NCBI GenBank assembly: GCA_945883235.1
Contig: CAMCXF010000010.1
Coordinates: 1 to 64,000 of the forward strand
DNA from: Phenylobacterium deserti
GTDB taxonomy: Bacteria; Pseudomonadota; Alphaproteobacteria; Caulobacterales; Caulobacteraceae
Direction of reading: 5' to 3'
Length of the DNA stretch: 64,000 nucleotides
Notes under the pieces: model-generated
Told to the model about the DNA's origin: nothing
Databases searched by the model: none
What the model saw: only the letters and a program-made list of their open reading frames with translations
Shown here: positions 10,244 to 19,500 of the stretch, one piece after another
Layout of the letters: every line of letters begins with the position of its first letter
How positions within the stretch are numbered: the stretch's first letter is position 1
Translations under genes and position numbers: made by a program

Positions 10244-11335
10244 CTAGATCGACGCGCCGACAAAAGTCCGTTCGGCGCGTGTGCTGAGTCGGATCAGGAT
10301 TTCGTGCGCCACAGTTCCGGCAGCGGTTGCCACATCGTCCAGCAATGCGTGCGGCCCCAGCAATTCGACCGGATCGCCGACCTCGGCCTGACCCTCGCCG
10401 AGGTCGATGACCAACAGGTCCATGTTTACCGCCAGTAGCGGGCGAAGTGCGCCGGCAACCCAGGCTTGGCCGCGCCCCATGGCCGCACGGATAATGCCGT
10501 CGGTGTAGCCAGCGGCCACCAGGGCGATCCGCATGGGCCGATCCGCCGTGAAACCGGAACCGTAACCAACGCGGTCGCAGATCTGGAGCGCGCGGATGTC
10601 CAGGATCGGGGCGGTCAGGGTGGCAACGGCTTTCAGGCGCGGGTCGGGCCGTTCCTCCGGTCCGCCGCCGAACAGGCTGATACCGGCGCGGATCATGTCG
10701 TGGCGATAGTCGGCGCCCAGGAAGGCCCCGGCGGATGCGGCCAGACTGGTGCGGACGCCCGGGAAGAGCGCGATAGCTTCGTGAAAACGCGCGAGTTGCT
10801 CGATATTGCGGGCCTCGTGGGGATCTGTGGCCGAGCCCAGGTGGCTCATGATCAGGACGATCCGCAGGTTTCCCGGGTATCCCGGCGCGGCGATCAGTGT
10901 GCGAGACTCGGCCAGAGACAGCCCCTGGCGGTTCATGCCGGTATCGACCTGAAGTGCTACCTCAAGGCCGCCCGGCTTTGCCGAAAGGTCCATTGCGACT
11001 TTGGCCTGGGCAAGGGTGGCGATCACAGGGGTGAGAGCAGCGGCCGCCAGCCGCCCGGCGGTTCCGGCCACCAAGCCATCCAGAACGTAGATCGTCGCGT
11101 CACGACCCGCCAATTCGGTGCGCAGAGCCTCACCCTCGGCAACGCGGGCCACAAAAAAACTACGGGTTCCTTCGGCGTGGAGATGGCGTGCAACAGGGCC
11201 GGCACCCAGTCCGTAGCCATCGGACTTTACGACCGCCGCGATCTCGGCACCGGGGGCTTCGGCGGCCAGCACCGCGCGATTGCAGGCCAGTGCGTCGAGG
11301 TCGATGGTCAGGCGCGCGCGGTCGGGCGAGGTCAT
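10244..11335 (-). CDS. alr: Alanine racemase
   Basis: PLP-dependent enzyme making D-alanine for peptidoglycan. The PLP lysine is Lys37 in VVKSDGYGLG, and the opposite catalytic Tyr is in the RVGYGSGF block. The fold is the usual TIM barrel plus C-terminal beta domain. At 363 residues it is of normal length. It lies 85 bp downstream (in minus-strand terms upstream of nothing else) from the receptor gene stop and is probably transcribed on its own. Confidence 0.94.
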   Translation of the reverse strand: MTSPDRARLTIDLDALACNRAVLAAEAPGAEIAAVVKSDGYGLGAGPVARHLHAEGTRSFFVARVAEGEALRTELAGRDATIYVLDGLVAGTAGRLAAAALTPVIATLAQAKVAMDLSAKPGGLEVALQVDTGMNRQGLSLAESRTLIAAPGYPGNLRIVLIMSHLGSATDPHEARNIEQLARFHEAIALFPGVRTSLAASAGAFLGADYRHDMIRAGISLFGGGPEERPDPRLKAVATLTAPILDIRALQICDRVGYGSGFTADRPMRIALVAAGYTDGIIRAAMGRGQAWVAGALRPLLAVNMDLLVIDLGEGQAEVGDPVELLGPHALLDDVATAAGTVAHEILIRLSTRAERTFVGASI

Positions 11336-11420
11336 GTCCGCCTATTGCGGAACTGAGCGCCGATTGTCACGCCCCGGATGCGACAGGCGGCGCAGGTCGG
11401 GCCCGCGCCGCCATCGCAAT

Positions 11421-13895
11421 CTACCAGTTCAAAGCCACGCGGCCGTAGACGTAACGGCCTGAACGTCCGAACGGCGCATAGTTCGAGAACGGGGTGTTCG
11501 AGGTGGTGTTGAGCGCAAACGGCGTCCGTGTCGGATAGGCATCAAAGACGTTGTCCGCACCCAACGAAAGCCGCACGCGCTCACTGACGTCCCAGCGGGC
11601 CTCCATGTCAACCACAGCGCGCGCCTTGAGCGTCAGGTCGTTGGCTGCCGTGGTGCCCGGGCTCAAAACCTCGCCATAGCGGGTTGCGCGCAGGGTGGCA
11701 CCGAAGGGGCCACGACTCCAGTCCACCGAGCCCGTGATCTTCGAGTCCGGCGAACCTTCCTCGAACGTCAGGACATTGATCCGGTCAAAGAGCACCGGGG
11801 CTGGGGTCAGCGCGGCGAGCTGGGCCGTGACGGGGACCTTGGTCACCTTGGTGGAGTTAAAGTTCGCCGCTGCGGTGAAGGCGAAGCTGCCTATGTCATC
11901 GGTCGTCAACTTGTAGTTGGCGATGATGTCGACGCCCTTGGTGGTAGTGTCGACGCCGTTGATGAAGAAGCGACCCCCACCGATGCCAACGAAGCCTCTC
12001 GACTGAAGAAAGGCCCGGACGTTCGCCTGGGTCAGGTTTTCGGAAAGTACGATCCGGTCCTCGACCTCGATGCGATAGGCGTCGATGGTCACATTGACCG
12101 GGCCAAGCCGCACCACTGTGCCCAGCGCAAAATTGGTAGACTTCTCTGCATCCAGAGGTTTCGCGCCAAGCGCCGCAGCCACTGAGTTCGTGGCGGGGAA
12201 GGTCGTTATGTCGAACGGCACACCGTTGATGAAGTTCGTCGACGTGGCGGTGAAGAACTGCTGCTGCAGGGATGGTGCCCTGAAGCCGTTCTGGATGGAC
12301 CCGCGAAGGGCGAAGTTCTCGGTGACATCGTAACGAGCCGCGACCTTGCCAGTGACTGTCTCGCCGAAATCCGAATAGCTTTCGCCGCGGACGGCAGCCG
12401 ACATCAGAAGTTTTTCGGTGAGGTTGGCTTCAAGGTCGAGGTAGACGCCCACCGAAGTGCGGTCTTTGTCGACTTCATTTTCCGGGCGGAATCCGGGGAA
12501 AACCTGGGCCCCGGACGGGGTCGGTGCGCCGTTCAGCAGAACGCCGCCATTGCGGTAGGAATCAGGCTCCCCCGCATTGATCCGGTAGCCTTCGCGGCGC
12601 AGTTCAATGCCCGCCGCGACGTTCAGGGGTTTTGCCAGGCCTGCATCGAACGTCCGGACGCCGGAGACGTTGGCGACGAGTTGGTTGTAGTCGAAGCCAC
12701 CAGCGTCAAACACCGTCTTGCTGCTCGGGCCGATGGATCGGTTCAGCGTGTCGCGGATTATGAAGTCCATGCTGTTGGCACCATAGACCAGCGACGTGTC
12801 CATGCTCCATCCGCCCAGGGTCCAGGTGCCGCCGCCGCCGACCGAGAAATCCTCGACCTCGGGGTTGATCAGCGGCAGGAAACCGTTGGGGTAGATCGCG
12901 ATGATATTGCGATCATCCAGTGCACGGCGAAAGAAGCCGGCCGAGGTCGAATCCCGGTTCTGATAGCTGGCCCAGCCGTAGAGGCTGGTCGTGTCGCTGA
13001 GGTCGTACCCTGCGTTTGCGAAGGCGGTGTACTGGCGGATGTCAGGCTCGCCGTACCACGCATTGTAGCGGTCGAATGTTGCCTCGCGCGTGTCGAACGC
13101 GCCGCCGACCAGTGGGTATTGTTGACGCCAGTCTGGGGCGGTACGAATGGTCTTCTTCTGGTCCAGAATTTCCCCAGCCAGGGTCAGGAAACCGTCCTCA
13201 CCGAGCGGGAGGCCGATCCAGCCATTGATGTTGGCGGTCTCGCCATCTGTGCGGTCATACTTGGCCTTGTCGGCGACGGTGAAGTTCGCGCCCGCCGGGG
13301 TTGGCGCGACCAAGGTGCTGACGTTCGTAACCCGGGCACCATAGGTAGCCGTGATTCCGCCGCCGCTGCGCGCTTCGCGCAGACGCAGGTTCAACACGCC
13401 GGCAATAGCATCTGAACCGTATTGTGCCGACGCGCCGTCGCGCAGGACCTCGATCGACTGGACGATCGCTGAGGGAATGGTGTTGAGATCGACGGCAGAT
13501 GAGCCGCGTCCGATGGTGCCGTTTACGTTCACGAGGGCGGCCGAGTGACGGCGCTTTGAGTTCACGAGGACGAGTGTCTGGTCGGGGGAGAGGCCGCGAA
13601 GTGTCGCAGGACGGATTGTGTCGGTGCCGTCGGCAAGGCCCGGGCGGGGGAAATTGAACGAGGGTAACGCAATGGACAATGCCTGGTTCAGCTCACTGAC
13701 CCCAACCTTGCCGAGGGCGTCCTGGCTGATCACGTCCACAGGTGCCAGCGACTCTAGGCGGGTACGCCCCTCGGTACGGGTGCCAGTGACAACCAATTCC
13801 TCGACGTCGGTCGTGGAGGATGTCTGGGCGGCCGACGATGTTGCCAGCAAGCTCACCGCAGACGCGGCGGCAAACAAAATATGTTGAGTTTTCAT
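11421..13895 (-). CDS. TonB-dependent outer membrane receptor
   Basis: An 824-residue receptor with an N-terminal signal peptide (cleavage after SSAAQ), a TonB-box-like VEELVVTG segment, a plug domain with the GTIGRGSSAVDLNTIP and RDGASAQYGSDAIAGV motifs, and a C-terminal 22-strand barrel ending in aromatic-rich YVYGRVALNW. It imports a siderophore, sugar or other large nutrient; the ligand cannot be deduced. No sigma/anti-sigma or transporter genes flank it. Caulobacterales carry many such receptors. Confidence 0.93.
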   Translation of the reverse strand: MKTQHILFAAASAVSLLATSSAAQTSSTTDVEELVVTGTRTEGRTRLESLAPVDVISQDALGKVGVSELNQALSIALPSFNFPRPGLADGTDTIRPATLRGLSPDQTLVLVNSKRRHSAALVNVNGTIGRGSSAVDLNTIPSAIVQSIEVLRDGASAQYGSDAIAGVLNLRLREARSGGGITATYGARVTNVSTLVAPTPAGANFTVADKAKYDRTDGETANINGWIGLPLGEDGFLTLAGEILDQKKTIRTAPDWRQQYPLVGGAFDTREATFDRYNAWYGEPDIRQYTAFANAGYDLSDTTSLYGWASYQNRDSTSAGFFRRALDDRNIIAIYPNGFLPLINPEVEDFSVGGGGTWTLGGWSMDTSLVYGANSMDFIIRDTLNRSIGPSSKTVFDAGGFDYNQLVANVSGVRTFDAGLAKPLNVAAGIELRREGYRINAGEPDSYRNGGVLLNGAPTPSGAQVFPGFRPENEVDKDRTSVGVYLDLEANLTEKLLMSAAVRGESYSDFGETVTGKVAARYDVTENFALRGSIQNGFRAPSLQQQFFTATSTNFINGVPFDITTFPATNSVAAALGAKPLDAEKSTNFALGTVVRLGPVNVTIDAYRIEVEDRIVLSENLTQANVRAFLQSRGFVGIGGGRFFINGVDTTTKGVDIIANYKLTTDDIGSFAFTAAANFNSTKVTKVPVTAQLAALTPAPVLFDRINVLTFEEGSPDSKITGSVDWSRGPFGATLRATRYGEVLSPGTTAANDLTLKARAVVDMEARWDVSERVRLSLGADNVFDAYPTRTPFALNTTSNTPFSNYAPFGRSGRYVYGRVALNW

Positions 13896-13998
13896 GGAAC
13901 ATCCCTTGGGGCCGGCGGGGAAATGCCTCGTCGGGCCACCACCTCGGGTACCTAGGGCGTCACATCATTGATGCAAATGACAATTCTGCAACACTGTC

Positions 13999-14031
13999 AA
14001 AAAGAACGGCGCGGGAGATGCCCCCGCGCCG
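13999..14031 (-). terminator. Rho-independent terminator after rplI
   Basis: A perfect 9-bp GC stem (14007-14015 with 14023-14031, 7-nt loop) is followed on the minus strand by TTCTTTTT. It lies 28 bp past the rplI stop and separates the ribosomal operon from the receptor gene. Confidence 0.8.
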
Positions 14032-14058
14032 CCTTTCTCTCAAAGATCTGAACGCGAA

Positions 14059-14646
14059 CTAGCTGTCGGAGCGCTCGAAGTCCACGTGGGTACCGGCCCC
14101 GCCTTCAAGCATGTCGGCGGCTGCCTGTTCGTCAGCGGCGCGATCTTCCTCGAACTGGGAGTTGATCACGTTTTCGCCGCGTGCCTGACGCTCGGCTTCG
14201 TCCTGGCTGCGCGCGATATTCAGCGTCACTGTGACGGTGACTTCCGCATGCAGTCGGACTTTCACTTCGTGCCGGCCAAGGGTCTTGATGGGCTTGTCGA
14301 GGGCGACCATGGCGCGTTCGATCTTGCCGCCTTCGGCATTCACGGCGTCGGCCACGTCACGCCCTGAAACTGACCCATAAAGCTGGCCGCTTTCGCCAGC
14401 CTGACGGATCAGGATATAGGAGGTGCCGTCCAGGGTTCCACCGGTCTCGCCGGCAGCTTCCTTGGCTCTGGCGTTGCGTGCCTCAATGTCGGCGCGCTGG
14501 GCGTCGAACACTTTCATATTGGCAGCATTGGCGCGAAGCGCCTTGTGGCGGGGAAGCAGGAAGTTGCGGGCGTAACCGTCTTTGACCACGATCACGTCGC
14601 CGAGGGCACCACGGCCCTCAACGCGCTCGAGCAGAATGACTTTCAT
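14059..14646 (-). CDS. rplI: 50S ribosomal protein L9
   Basis: Opens MKVILLERVEGRGALGD, the diagnostic L9 N-terminus, with the connecting helix and C-terminal domain following. It is 195 residues, somewhat longer than the roughly 150 of E. coli, owing to an acidic Glu/Asp/Ala-rich tail. It has a GGAAGGG ribosome binding site and is the last gene of rpsF-rpsR-rplI, ended by the hairpin at 14007-14031. Confidence 0.97.
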   Translation of the reverse strand: MKVILLERVEGRGALGDVIVVKDGYARNFLLPRHKALRANAANMKVFDAQRADIEARNARAKEAAGETGGTLDGTSYILIRQAGESGQLYGSVSGRDVADAVNAEGGKIERAMVALDKPIKTLGRHEVKVRLHAEVTVTVTLNIARSQDEAERQARGENVINSQFEEDRAADEQAAADMLEGGAGTHVDFERSDS

Positions 14647-14661
14647 GAGCTGAGCCCTTCC

Positions 14662-14937
14662 TTACTTCACGACGTAGGGGAGGAGTGCCAGGAAGCGCGC
14701 GCGCTTGATGGCCCGGGCCAGTTCGCGTTGCTTCTTGGCCGACACAGCGGTGATCCGCGACGGCACGATCTTGCCACGCTCGGAAACGTAGCGTTGAAGA
14801 AGCTTCACGTCCTTGTAGTCGATCTTCGGTGCGCCGGCACCCGAGAACGGGCAAACCTTGCGGCGGCGGAAGAAGGGGCGGCGTTGGCCACCGGCGGCAG
14901 CGCCGGCAGCGGGCGCGGCGGAGGTTTCGTCAGTCAT
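14662..14937 (-). CDS. rpsR: 30S ribosomal protein S18
   Basis: A 91-residue basic protein with the S18 signature ([35 protein letters not shown]). It binds S6 and the 16S platform. The N-terminal 20 residues are an Ala/Gly-rich extension. It has a GGGAGG site upstream and lies between rpsF and rplI in the conserved operon. Confidence 0.97.
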   Translation of the reverse strand: MTDETSAAPAAGAAAGGQRRPFFRRRKVCPFSGAGAPKIDYKDVKLLQRYVSERGKIVPSRITAVSAKKQRELARAIKRARFLALLPYVVK

Positions 14938-14955
14938 AGCGAGGGCCTCCCTTTC

Positions 14956-15318
14956 TTAAAACTGAGGTGCGTCATCGCGGCGTTCGCGGTCGCGATCGCG
15001 GCGGGCGAGAACCGGTGAAAGCTCGAGGTCGAGCTCTTCCACACGAATGGTCATGTAGCGCAGCACGTCTTCATTGATCGACAGCTGGCGTTCCATTTCC
15101 TTGACGATGTCCGACGGCGCGTCGATCGACAGGAGGGAATAGTGACCCTTACGGTTCTTCTTGATCCGGAAAGTGAGGTTGCGCAGGCCCCAGTATTCGA
15201 TCTTGGCGACTTTGCCGCCGCCTTCTTCGATGAGGTGCTTCAGCGTGTCGTTCAACGCTTCGGCCTGCTGCGGTGAGATATCCTGCCGCGAGATAACGAC
15301 GTGTTCGTATAGTGCCAT
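14956..15318 (-). CDS. rpsF: 30S ribosomal protein S6
   Basis: Begins [16 protein letters not shown] and has the S6 beta-alpha-beta fold ([24 protein letters not shown]) with a charged C-terminus. The start at 15318 is chosen because it gives the family N-terminus and has GAGGA about 5 nt upstream; the frame stays open to 15483 but that extension is non-conserved. 120 residues. First gene of the S6-S18-L9 operon. Confidence 0.97.
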   Translation of the reverse strand: MALYEHVVISRQDISPQQAEALNDTLKHLIEEGGGKVAKIEYWGLRNLTFRIKKNRKGHYSLLSIDAPSDIVKEMERQLSINEDVLRYMTIRVEELDLELSPVLARRDRDRERRDDAPQF

Positions 15319-15527
15319 CTGTCCTCTTCCGTTGTGGAGGGCGGCGTGGCCGTCGGCGGAAGTCCGACAGCCACGATGGATCTCTGGCGCGGCGGGCAGG
15401 GCGTTTCCGACCTGATTGCGCTCCGCGAGAGACCGCCTTCCGTGAAGAGGCGGGCAGATAAGGGAAAACCCCCGTTCCGGCAAGGCAATTCGCCCGCGCC
15501 AGGTGACCTGCGCCAGGCGAGGAGCGC

Positions 15528-16067
15528 CTAACGTTTCGTTTTGAACGCCTTCACCGCGCCAAGGGTCTGCGCGACATGCTCGGAAGGGTCGAGCTTGGAA
15601 TAGGTGTGCAGGACCTCACCCTTTGGCGAGATTACGTAGGATGTGCGGTCCGACCAGTCGGGTCTGGCAGCCAGAACCGCGTCATACTGCCGCGCAATCT
15701 TTGCACCTAGATCAGCGGCGACGGGGAACTTGCCGGAGCATTTGTCCGCGTCGGCCGAGATCTGCTGCAGCTTGTCGAGCTTGCCGGCGGTGACGCCGAT
15801 CACGGTGGCTCCATTGGCGACGAACTGCGGCATCGCGTCGGCAAACATCTTGGCTTCAAGATTGCAGCCCGCCGTATCTGCCGCCGGGAAGAAATAGAGT
15901 ACCACCGGCCCCTTCTTGCGGGCCTCTGCGAGGGAGAAGGTCAACGCCTTGCCCGCCTGAAAACCCGGTGCGGTGAAGTCTGGTGCCTTGTCGCCTGCCT
16001 TGAGCGCAGCAAATGCCGGGGTCGTAACGATGGCAGCGGCGGCCAGGGCGATCAGGATAGGCTTCAT
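15528..16067 (-). CDS. Secreted AhpC/TSA-type peroxiredoxin
   Basis: A 179-residue protein with a clear signal peptide (cleavage after PAFA, about residue 20), then a thioredoxin-fold peroxiredoxin domain. The peroxidatic Cys is Cys68 in [14 protein letters not shown], a variant of the BCP/PrxQ-type motif. Unlike cytoplasmic BCP it is exported, so it probably reduces peroxides in the periplasm. It reads in the same direction as the ribosomal genes but downstream there is no partner thioredoxin. Confidence 0.85.
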   Translation of the reverse strand: MKPILIALAAAAIVTTPAFAALKAGDKAPDFTAPGFQAGKALTFSLAEARKKGPVVLYFFPAADTAGCNLEAKMFADAMPQFVANGATVIGVTAGKLDKLQQISADADKCSGKFPVAADLGAKIARQYDAVLAARPDWSDRTSYVISPKGEVLHTYSKLDPSEHVAQTLGAVKAFKTKR

Positions 16068-16173
16068 GGGATGGTGTCCTCGGACAGTGGCGGGTTCGGT
16101 GCAGCTAGATATCGTGTTTCGGAATACAGGTGTAGCGAGGACTGTTCGTCAGCCAGCGTGAAATGTCGACACC

Positions 16174-17259
16174 TTAGCCATTGGGCCGGACCATAATCTT
16201 GACGTGCGCTTCCGGGTCACCGAGGTCCCGGAAGGCACCGGCAACGCCATCCAGATCGACACCGGCCGTCACCAGTCCGGTCACATCAATCACCCCCTCC
16301 GCAATCCGGTGTAGCGTCAGGGCGAATTCCTCCGGCGTGTAACCCAGCACGAAGGTCAGTTCGATTTCCTTGGTGATGGCGATGGCGGGCTCGATCCTGT
16401 CGGTCTCCATGCAGACGCCGGCCACGACGATCTGGCTGCCGGCGGGTGCCGCTTCGATCAGGGACTGCAGAATGCCGGGTGAGCCTACACACTCGAAGAC
16501 TACCGGCCTGCCAAACGTCTTGCCCATCATTCGGGCCATGCTTTGCGCGGCGCGGGCGGTGGGGACGCCGAAACCCTCCCAGCGGGCGTGAGGGCTTTCG
16601 ACGGCGGGATCGATAATGATATCGGCTCCCAGTCGCTCGGCGGCGGCGCGACGGCGCGGGGAGTAGTCGCACGCGATGACCGGGCCGTGGCCATTCGCCT
16701 TCAGTCCGGCGATCACGGCCAGGCCTACCGGACCGCATCCCAATACAAGAGCGACTGAATCTGCATCGAGGCGCGCCTTGGCGACAGCGTGGGCTCCGAC
16801 CGCGAAGGGCTCGGTCATGGCGGCGCTATCGGTCGGCAGACCGTTTGGCACGGGCAGCAGCAGGGATTCGCTGAGGATCATCCGCTCGGCGAACCCCCCG
16901 GGAAGGCGGTTGGAGAAGCCCAGCGCCTCCACCCCGGTCGCCGTCAACGTCAGCGGCATCGACACCACCCGAGCGCCAGCCTTCAGGACGCGCGACGTTC
17001 CGGGGCCAAAATCCAGAATCTCGGCGCAGAACTCGTGGCCGAAGACAGTATCTGCTGTGGGATCAAAGCCTCCGGCACCCATGCCGGCGTTGCCGCGTCG
17101 GGTGGTTTCGACCATGTGCTCCATATGGTGAAGCGAGTGGAGGTCAGAACCGCAGATCCCGCAGGCTAGCGTCTTGACCAACACCTGTCCCTTAGCCGGC
17201 GCGATTTCCGCGATTTCATCGCACACCAGGCGCTTGTCGCGGCGGATCACGGCTCTCAT
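16174..17259 (-). CDS. Zinc-dependent alcohol dehydrogenase family protein
   Basis: A 361-residue medium-chain dehydrogenase. It has the catalytic zinc region (GICGSDLH near residue 35 and GHE at 74-76) and the Rossmann loop LVLGCGPVGLAVIAG. The four-cysteine structural zinc lobe of classic ADHs is not visible, as in several sorbitol/threonine dehydrogenase-like branches. The substrate is unknown. Divergent from fabD. Confidence 0.88.
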   Translation of the reverse strand: MRAVIRRDKRLVCDEIAEIAPAKGQVLVKTLACGICGSDLHSLHHMEHMVETTRRGNAGMGAGGFDPTADTVFGHEFCAEILDFGPGTSRVLKAGARVVSMPLTLTATGVEALGFSNRLPGGFAERMILSESLLLPVPNGLPTDSAAMTEPFAVGAHAVAKARLDADSVALVLGCGPVGLAVIAGLKANGHGPVIACDYSPRRRAAAERLGADIIIDPAVESPHARWEGFGVPTARAAQSMARMMGKTFGRPVVFECVGSPGILQSLIEAAPAGSQIVVAGVCMETDRIEPAIAITKEIELTFVLGYTPEEFALTLHRIAEGVIDVTGLVTAGVDLDGVAGAFRDLGDPEAHVKIMVRPNG

Positions 17260-17349
17260 GGATCGTCTCCCGGCTTCGTCGGCTTGTCGTTGTCGTTGGT
17301 ATCCCCTAACGCTCGCGCCTTGGAATCACCAGAGAGCGGAGCCGCGCTC

Positions 17350-18294
17350 ATGAGCCTTGCCTTCATTTTCCCCGGCCAGGGCAGTCAGGCCCTTGGCATG
17401 GGCCAGGAACTCTCTCAGGCCTTCGCCTCGGCGCGGGAGGTGTTCCAGGAGGTCGATGACGCCCTCGAACAGAAGCTCTCGATTCTGATGCGCGACGGTC
17501 CGGAGGATCAATTGACCCTCACCGAAAACGCCCAACCGGCGCTGATGGCGGTCAGCATGGCGGTGATGCGCACGCTGGAGCGGGAGTTTGGCGTGGGCAT
17601 CGAGCGCGCCGCGTTCGTGGCCGGTCATAGTCTTGGCGAATACTCGGCCCTGGCAACTACAGGCGCGATCAGTCTCGCGGAGACAGCACGCCTTTTGAAA
17701 CTGCGGGGACAGGCGATGCAGCGGGCCGTGCCGGTGGGTGAGGGGGCCATGGCGTCATTGATCGGCCCCAAGGCCGATGTGGCGCTGGCGGAAGAGGCAG
17801 CCAGGGCCGGGTCAGCGGTTGGTGTCTGCGTGGTCGCCAACGACAATAATCAGGGCAATGTGGTGATCTCGGGTGCCAAGGCCGCGGTCGATCTCGCGAT
17901 CGAGAAGGCCAAGGAACTGGGTGCCCGGGCGATCTTGCTCAACGTGTCTGCCCCATTCCATTGTCCCTTGATGCAGCCGGCGGCTGAGGAGATGGCACGC
18001 GCGCTGGCCGAGGCGACCATCCTGGCCCCCAGAGCGCCGGTTGTCGCCAACATCACGGCCCAGCCCACCAATGACCCTGAGACTCTGCGCCGACTGTTGA
18101 TCGAGCAGGTGACCGGACGGGTGCGTTGGCGGGAGACCATGACCTGGATGGCGGGGGCCGGCGGCGTCACGCGATTCGCCGAGGCCGGCGCGGGCAAGGT
18201 GCTGTCGGGCATGGTCAAACGAATCGCGCCCGACGCCGAGGCCGTGGCGCTGAACGTACCGGCTGATCTGGAAGCCTTCGCAAAATCTCTTTGA
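17350..18294 (+). CDS. fabD: Malonyl-CoA:ACP transacylase
   Basis: Transfers malonate from CoA to acyl carrier protein. The start at 17350 gives MSLAFIFPGQGSQ, the family N-terminus, with GAGCGGAG upstream; a TTG 66 bp earlier is in frame but gives a non-conserved leader. The catalytic Ser lies in GHSLGEYSAL and the His in the conserved APFHCPLM block. 314 residues. First gene of fabD-fabG-acpP-fabF. Confidence 0.96.
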   Translation: MSLAFIFPGQGSQALGMGQELSQAFASAREVFQEVDDALEQKLSILMRDGPEDQLTLTENAQPALMAVSMAVMRTLEREFGVGIERAAFVAGHSLGEYSALATTGAISLAETARLLKLRGQAMQRAVPVGEGAMASLIGPKADVALAEEAARAGSAVGVCVVANDNNQGNVVISGAKAAVDLAIEKAKELGARAILLNVSAPFHCPLMQPAAEEMARALAEATILAPRAPVVANITAQPTNDPETLRRLLIEQVTGRVRWRETMTWMAGAGGVTRFAEAGAGKVLSGMVKRIAPDAEAVALNVPADLEAFAKSL

Positions 18295-18304
18295 GGCGAT
18301 GAAC

Positions 18305-19045
18305 ATGTTCGAACTGACCGGCAAAACCGCGCTCGTCACCGGGGCGACGGGCGGTATCGGGGCCGAGATCGCCAGAACCCTGCACGCCCAGGGGGCCCAT
18401 GTGGTGCTTTCGGGAACGCGGGAGGCGGTGCTGCAGGAGCTGGCCGCCAGTCTCGGCGGGCGGGCGTCTGTCGCGGCGGCGAACCTGGCGGATGCCGCCG
18501 CGGTTGATGGTCTGATTGCCGCAGCTGAAGCCGCAGCGGGCGCACCGATCGATATTCTGGTCGCCAACGCCGGCATCACCAAAGATGGATTGCTGTTGCG
18601 GATGAAAGACGAGGACTGGGAGACAGTCCTCAAGGTCAATCTTGAGAGCTATTTCCGGCTCAGCCGCGCGGCGGTCAAGGGCATGATGAAGCGGCGCTCC
18701 GGCCGGATCATCGGCATCACCTCGGTCGTTGGTGTGATGGGCAACCCAGGGCAAACAAACTACGCGGCCTCGAAAGCTGGAATGATCGGCTTTTCCAAGG
18801 CTTTGGCTCAGGAGGTGGCCACAAGGGGCATCACTGTGAACTGTGTCGCGCCCGGATTTATCGAGAGCCCGATGACGGACGACCTGACTGAAGCCCAGAA
18901 GACCCAGATCCTGACCACAATTCCTACCGGCCGTCTGGGCACCGGGTCAGAGATCGCTGCAGCCTGCGCCTATCTGGCGTCGGATGCCGCCGCCTACGTC
19001 ACCGGCCAGACCCTGCATGTGAACGGCGGGATGGCGATGATCTGA
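18305..19045 (+). CDS. fabG: 3-oxoacyl-ACP reductase
   Basis: SDR enzyme reducing beta-ketoacyl-ACP with NADPH in fatty-acid elongation. It carries TGATGGIG, NAG, and the Ser/Tyr/Lys triad with YAASK. The ATG at 18305 is preferred over the one at 18299 because the GAGG at 18293-18296 is 8 nt away rather than 2. 246 residues. Immediately follows fabD, before acpP. Confidence 0.95.
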   Translation: MFELTGKTALVTGATGGIGAEIARTLHAQGAHVVLSGTREAVLQELAASLGGRASVAAANLADAAAVDGLIAAAEAAAGAPIDILVANAGITKDGLLLRMKDEDWETVLKVNLESYFRLSRAAVKGMMKRRSGRIIGITSVVGVMGNPGQTNYAASKAGMIGFSKALAQEVATRGITVNCVAPGFIESPMTDDLTEAQKTQILTTIPTGRLGTGSEIAAACAYLASDAAAYVTGQTLHVNGGMAMI

Positions 19046-19169
19046 GGCTCGCCAGTCCGGAGGGAACATGCTACCCGGCAACCGGATTTGAACACCCAAG
19101 GCGACAGTTGACTTCACAGCCGCCGTCGTTGAGACAAAGACCTGACCAAGCCCTGAGGGACCTACTAAA

Positions 19170-19409
19170 ATGTCCGACGTCCTAGAACGTGTCCGCAAAA
19201 TTGTGATCGAGCACCTCGACGCTGACCCCGAGAAGGTCACGGAGAAGGCCAGCTTTATCGACGACCTCGGTGCCGACAGCCTCGACAACGTCGAGTTGGT
19301 CATGGCGTTTGAAGAAGAATTCGACATCGAGATTCCGGACGACGCGGCGGAGCATATCCAGACCGTCGGCGATGCCGTGAAGTTCATCGGCGAGAAGCTG
19401 GGCGGCTAA
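19170..19409 (+). CDS. acpP: Acyl carrier protein
   Basis: A 79-residue acidic four-helix protein with the phosphopantetheine site Ser in [18 protein letters not shown]. It carries the growing acyl chain. The 124 bp before it probably hold its own promoter (not resolved), and a strong hairpin terminator follows, consistent with extra expression of ACP. Confidence 0.98.
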   Translation: MSDVLERVRKIVIEHLDADPEKVTEKASFIDDLGADSLDNVELVMAFEEEFDIEIPDDAAEHIQTVGDAVKFIGEKLGG

Positions 19410-19442
19410 GGCTGTTCGGTATCCACGTACCGCATTTGAACC

Positions 19443-19489
19443 CCGCCGTGTCCCTCGGTTCGACCCGAAGGCGCGGCGGTTTCGTTTTT
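19443..19489 (+). terminator. Rho-independent terminator after acpP
   Basis: CCGCCG at 19443-19448 pairs with CGGCGG at 19474-19479, with an inner TCGG/CCGA stem, followed by TTTCGTTTTT. It lies 34 bp past the acpP stop and would allow partial readthrough into fabF. Confidence 0.75.
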
Positions 19490-19500
19490 GAGGCAGGCCC

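Noticed and set aside
15319..15483. N-terminal extension of rpsF
   Set aside because: Non-conserved; the S6 start with a ribosome site is at 15318.
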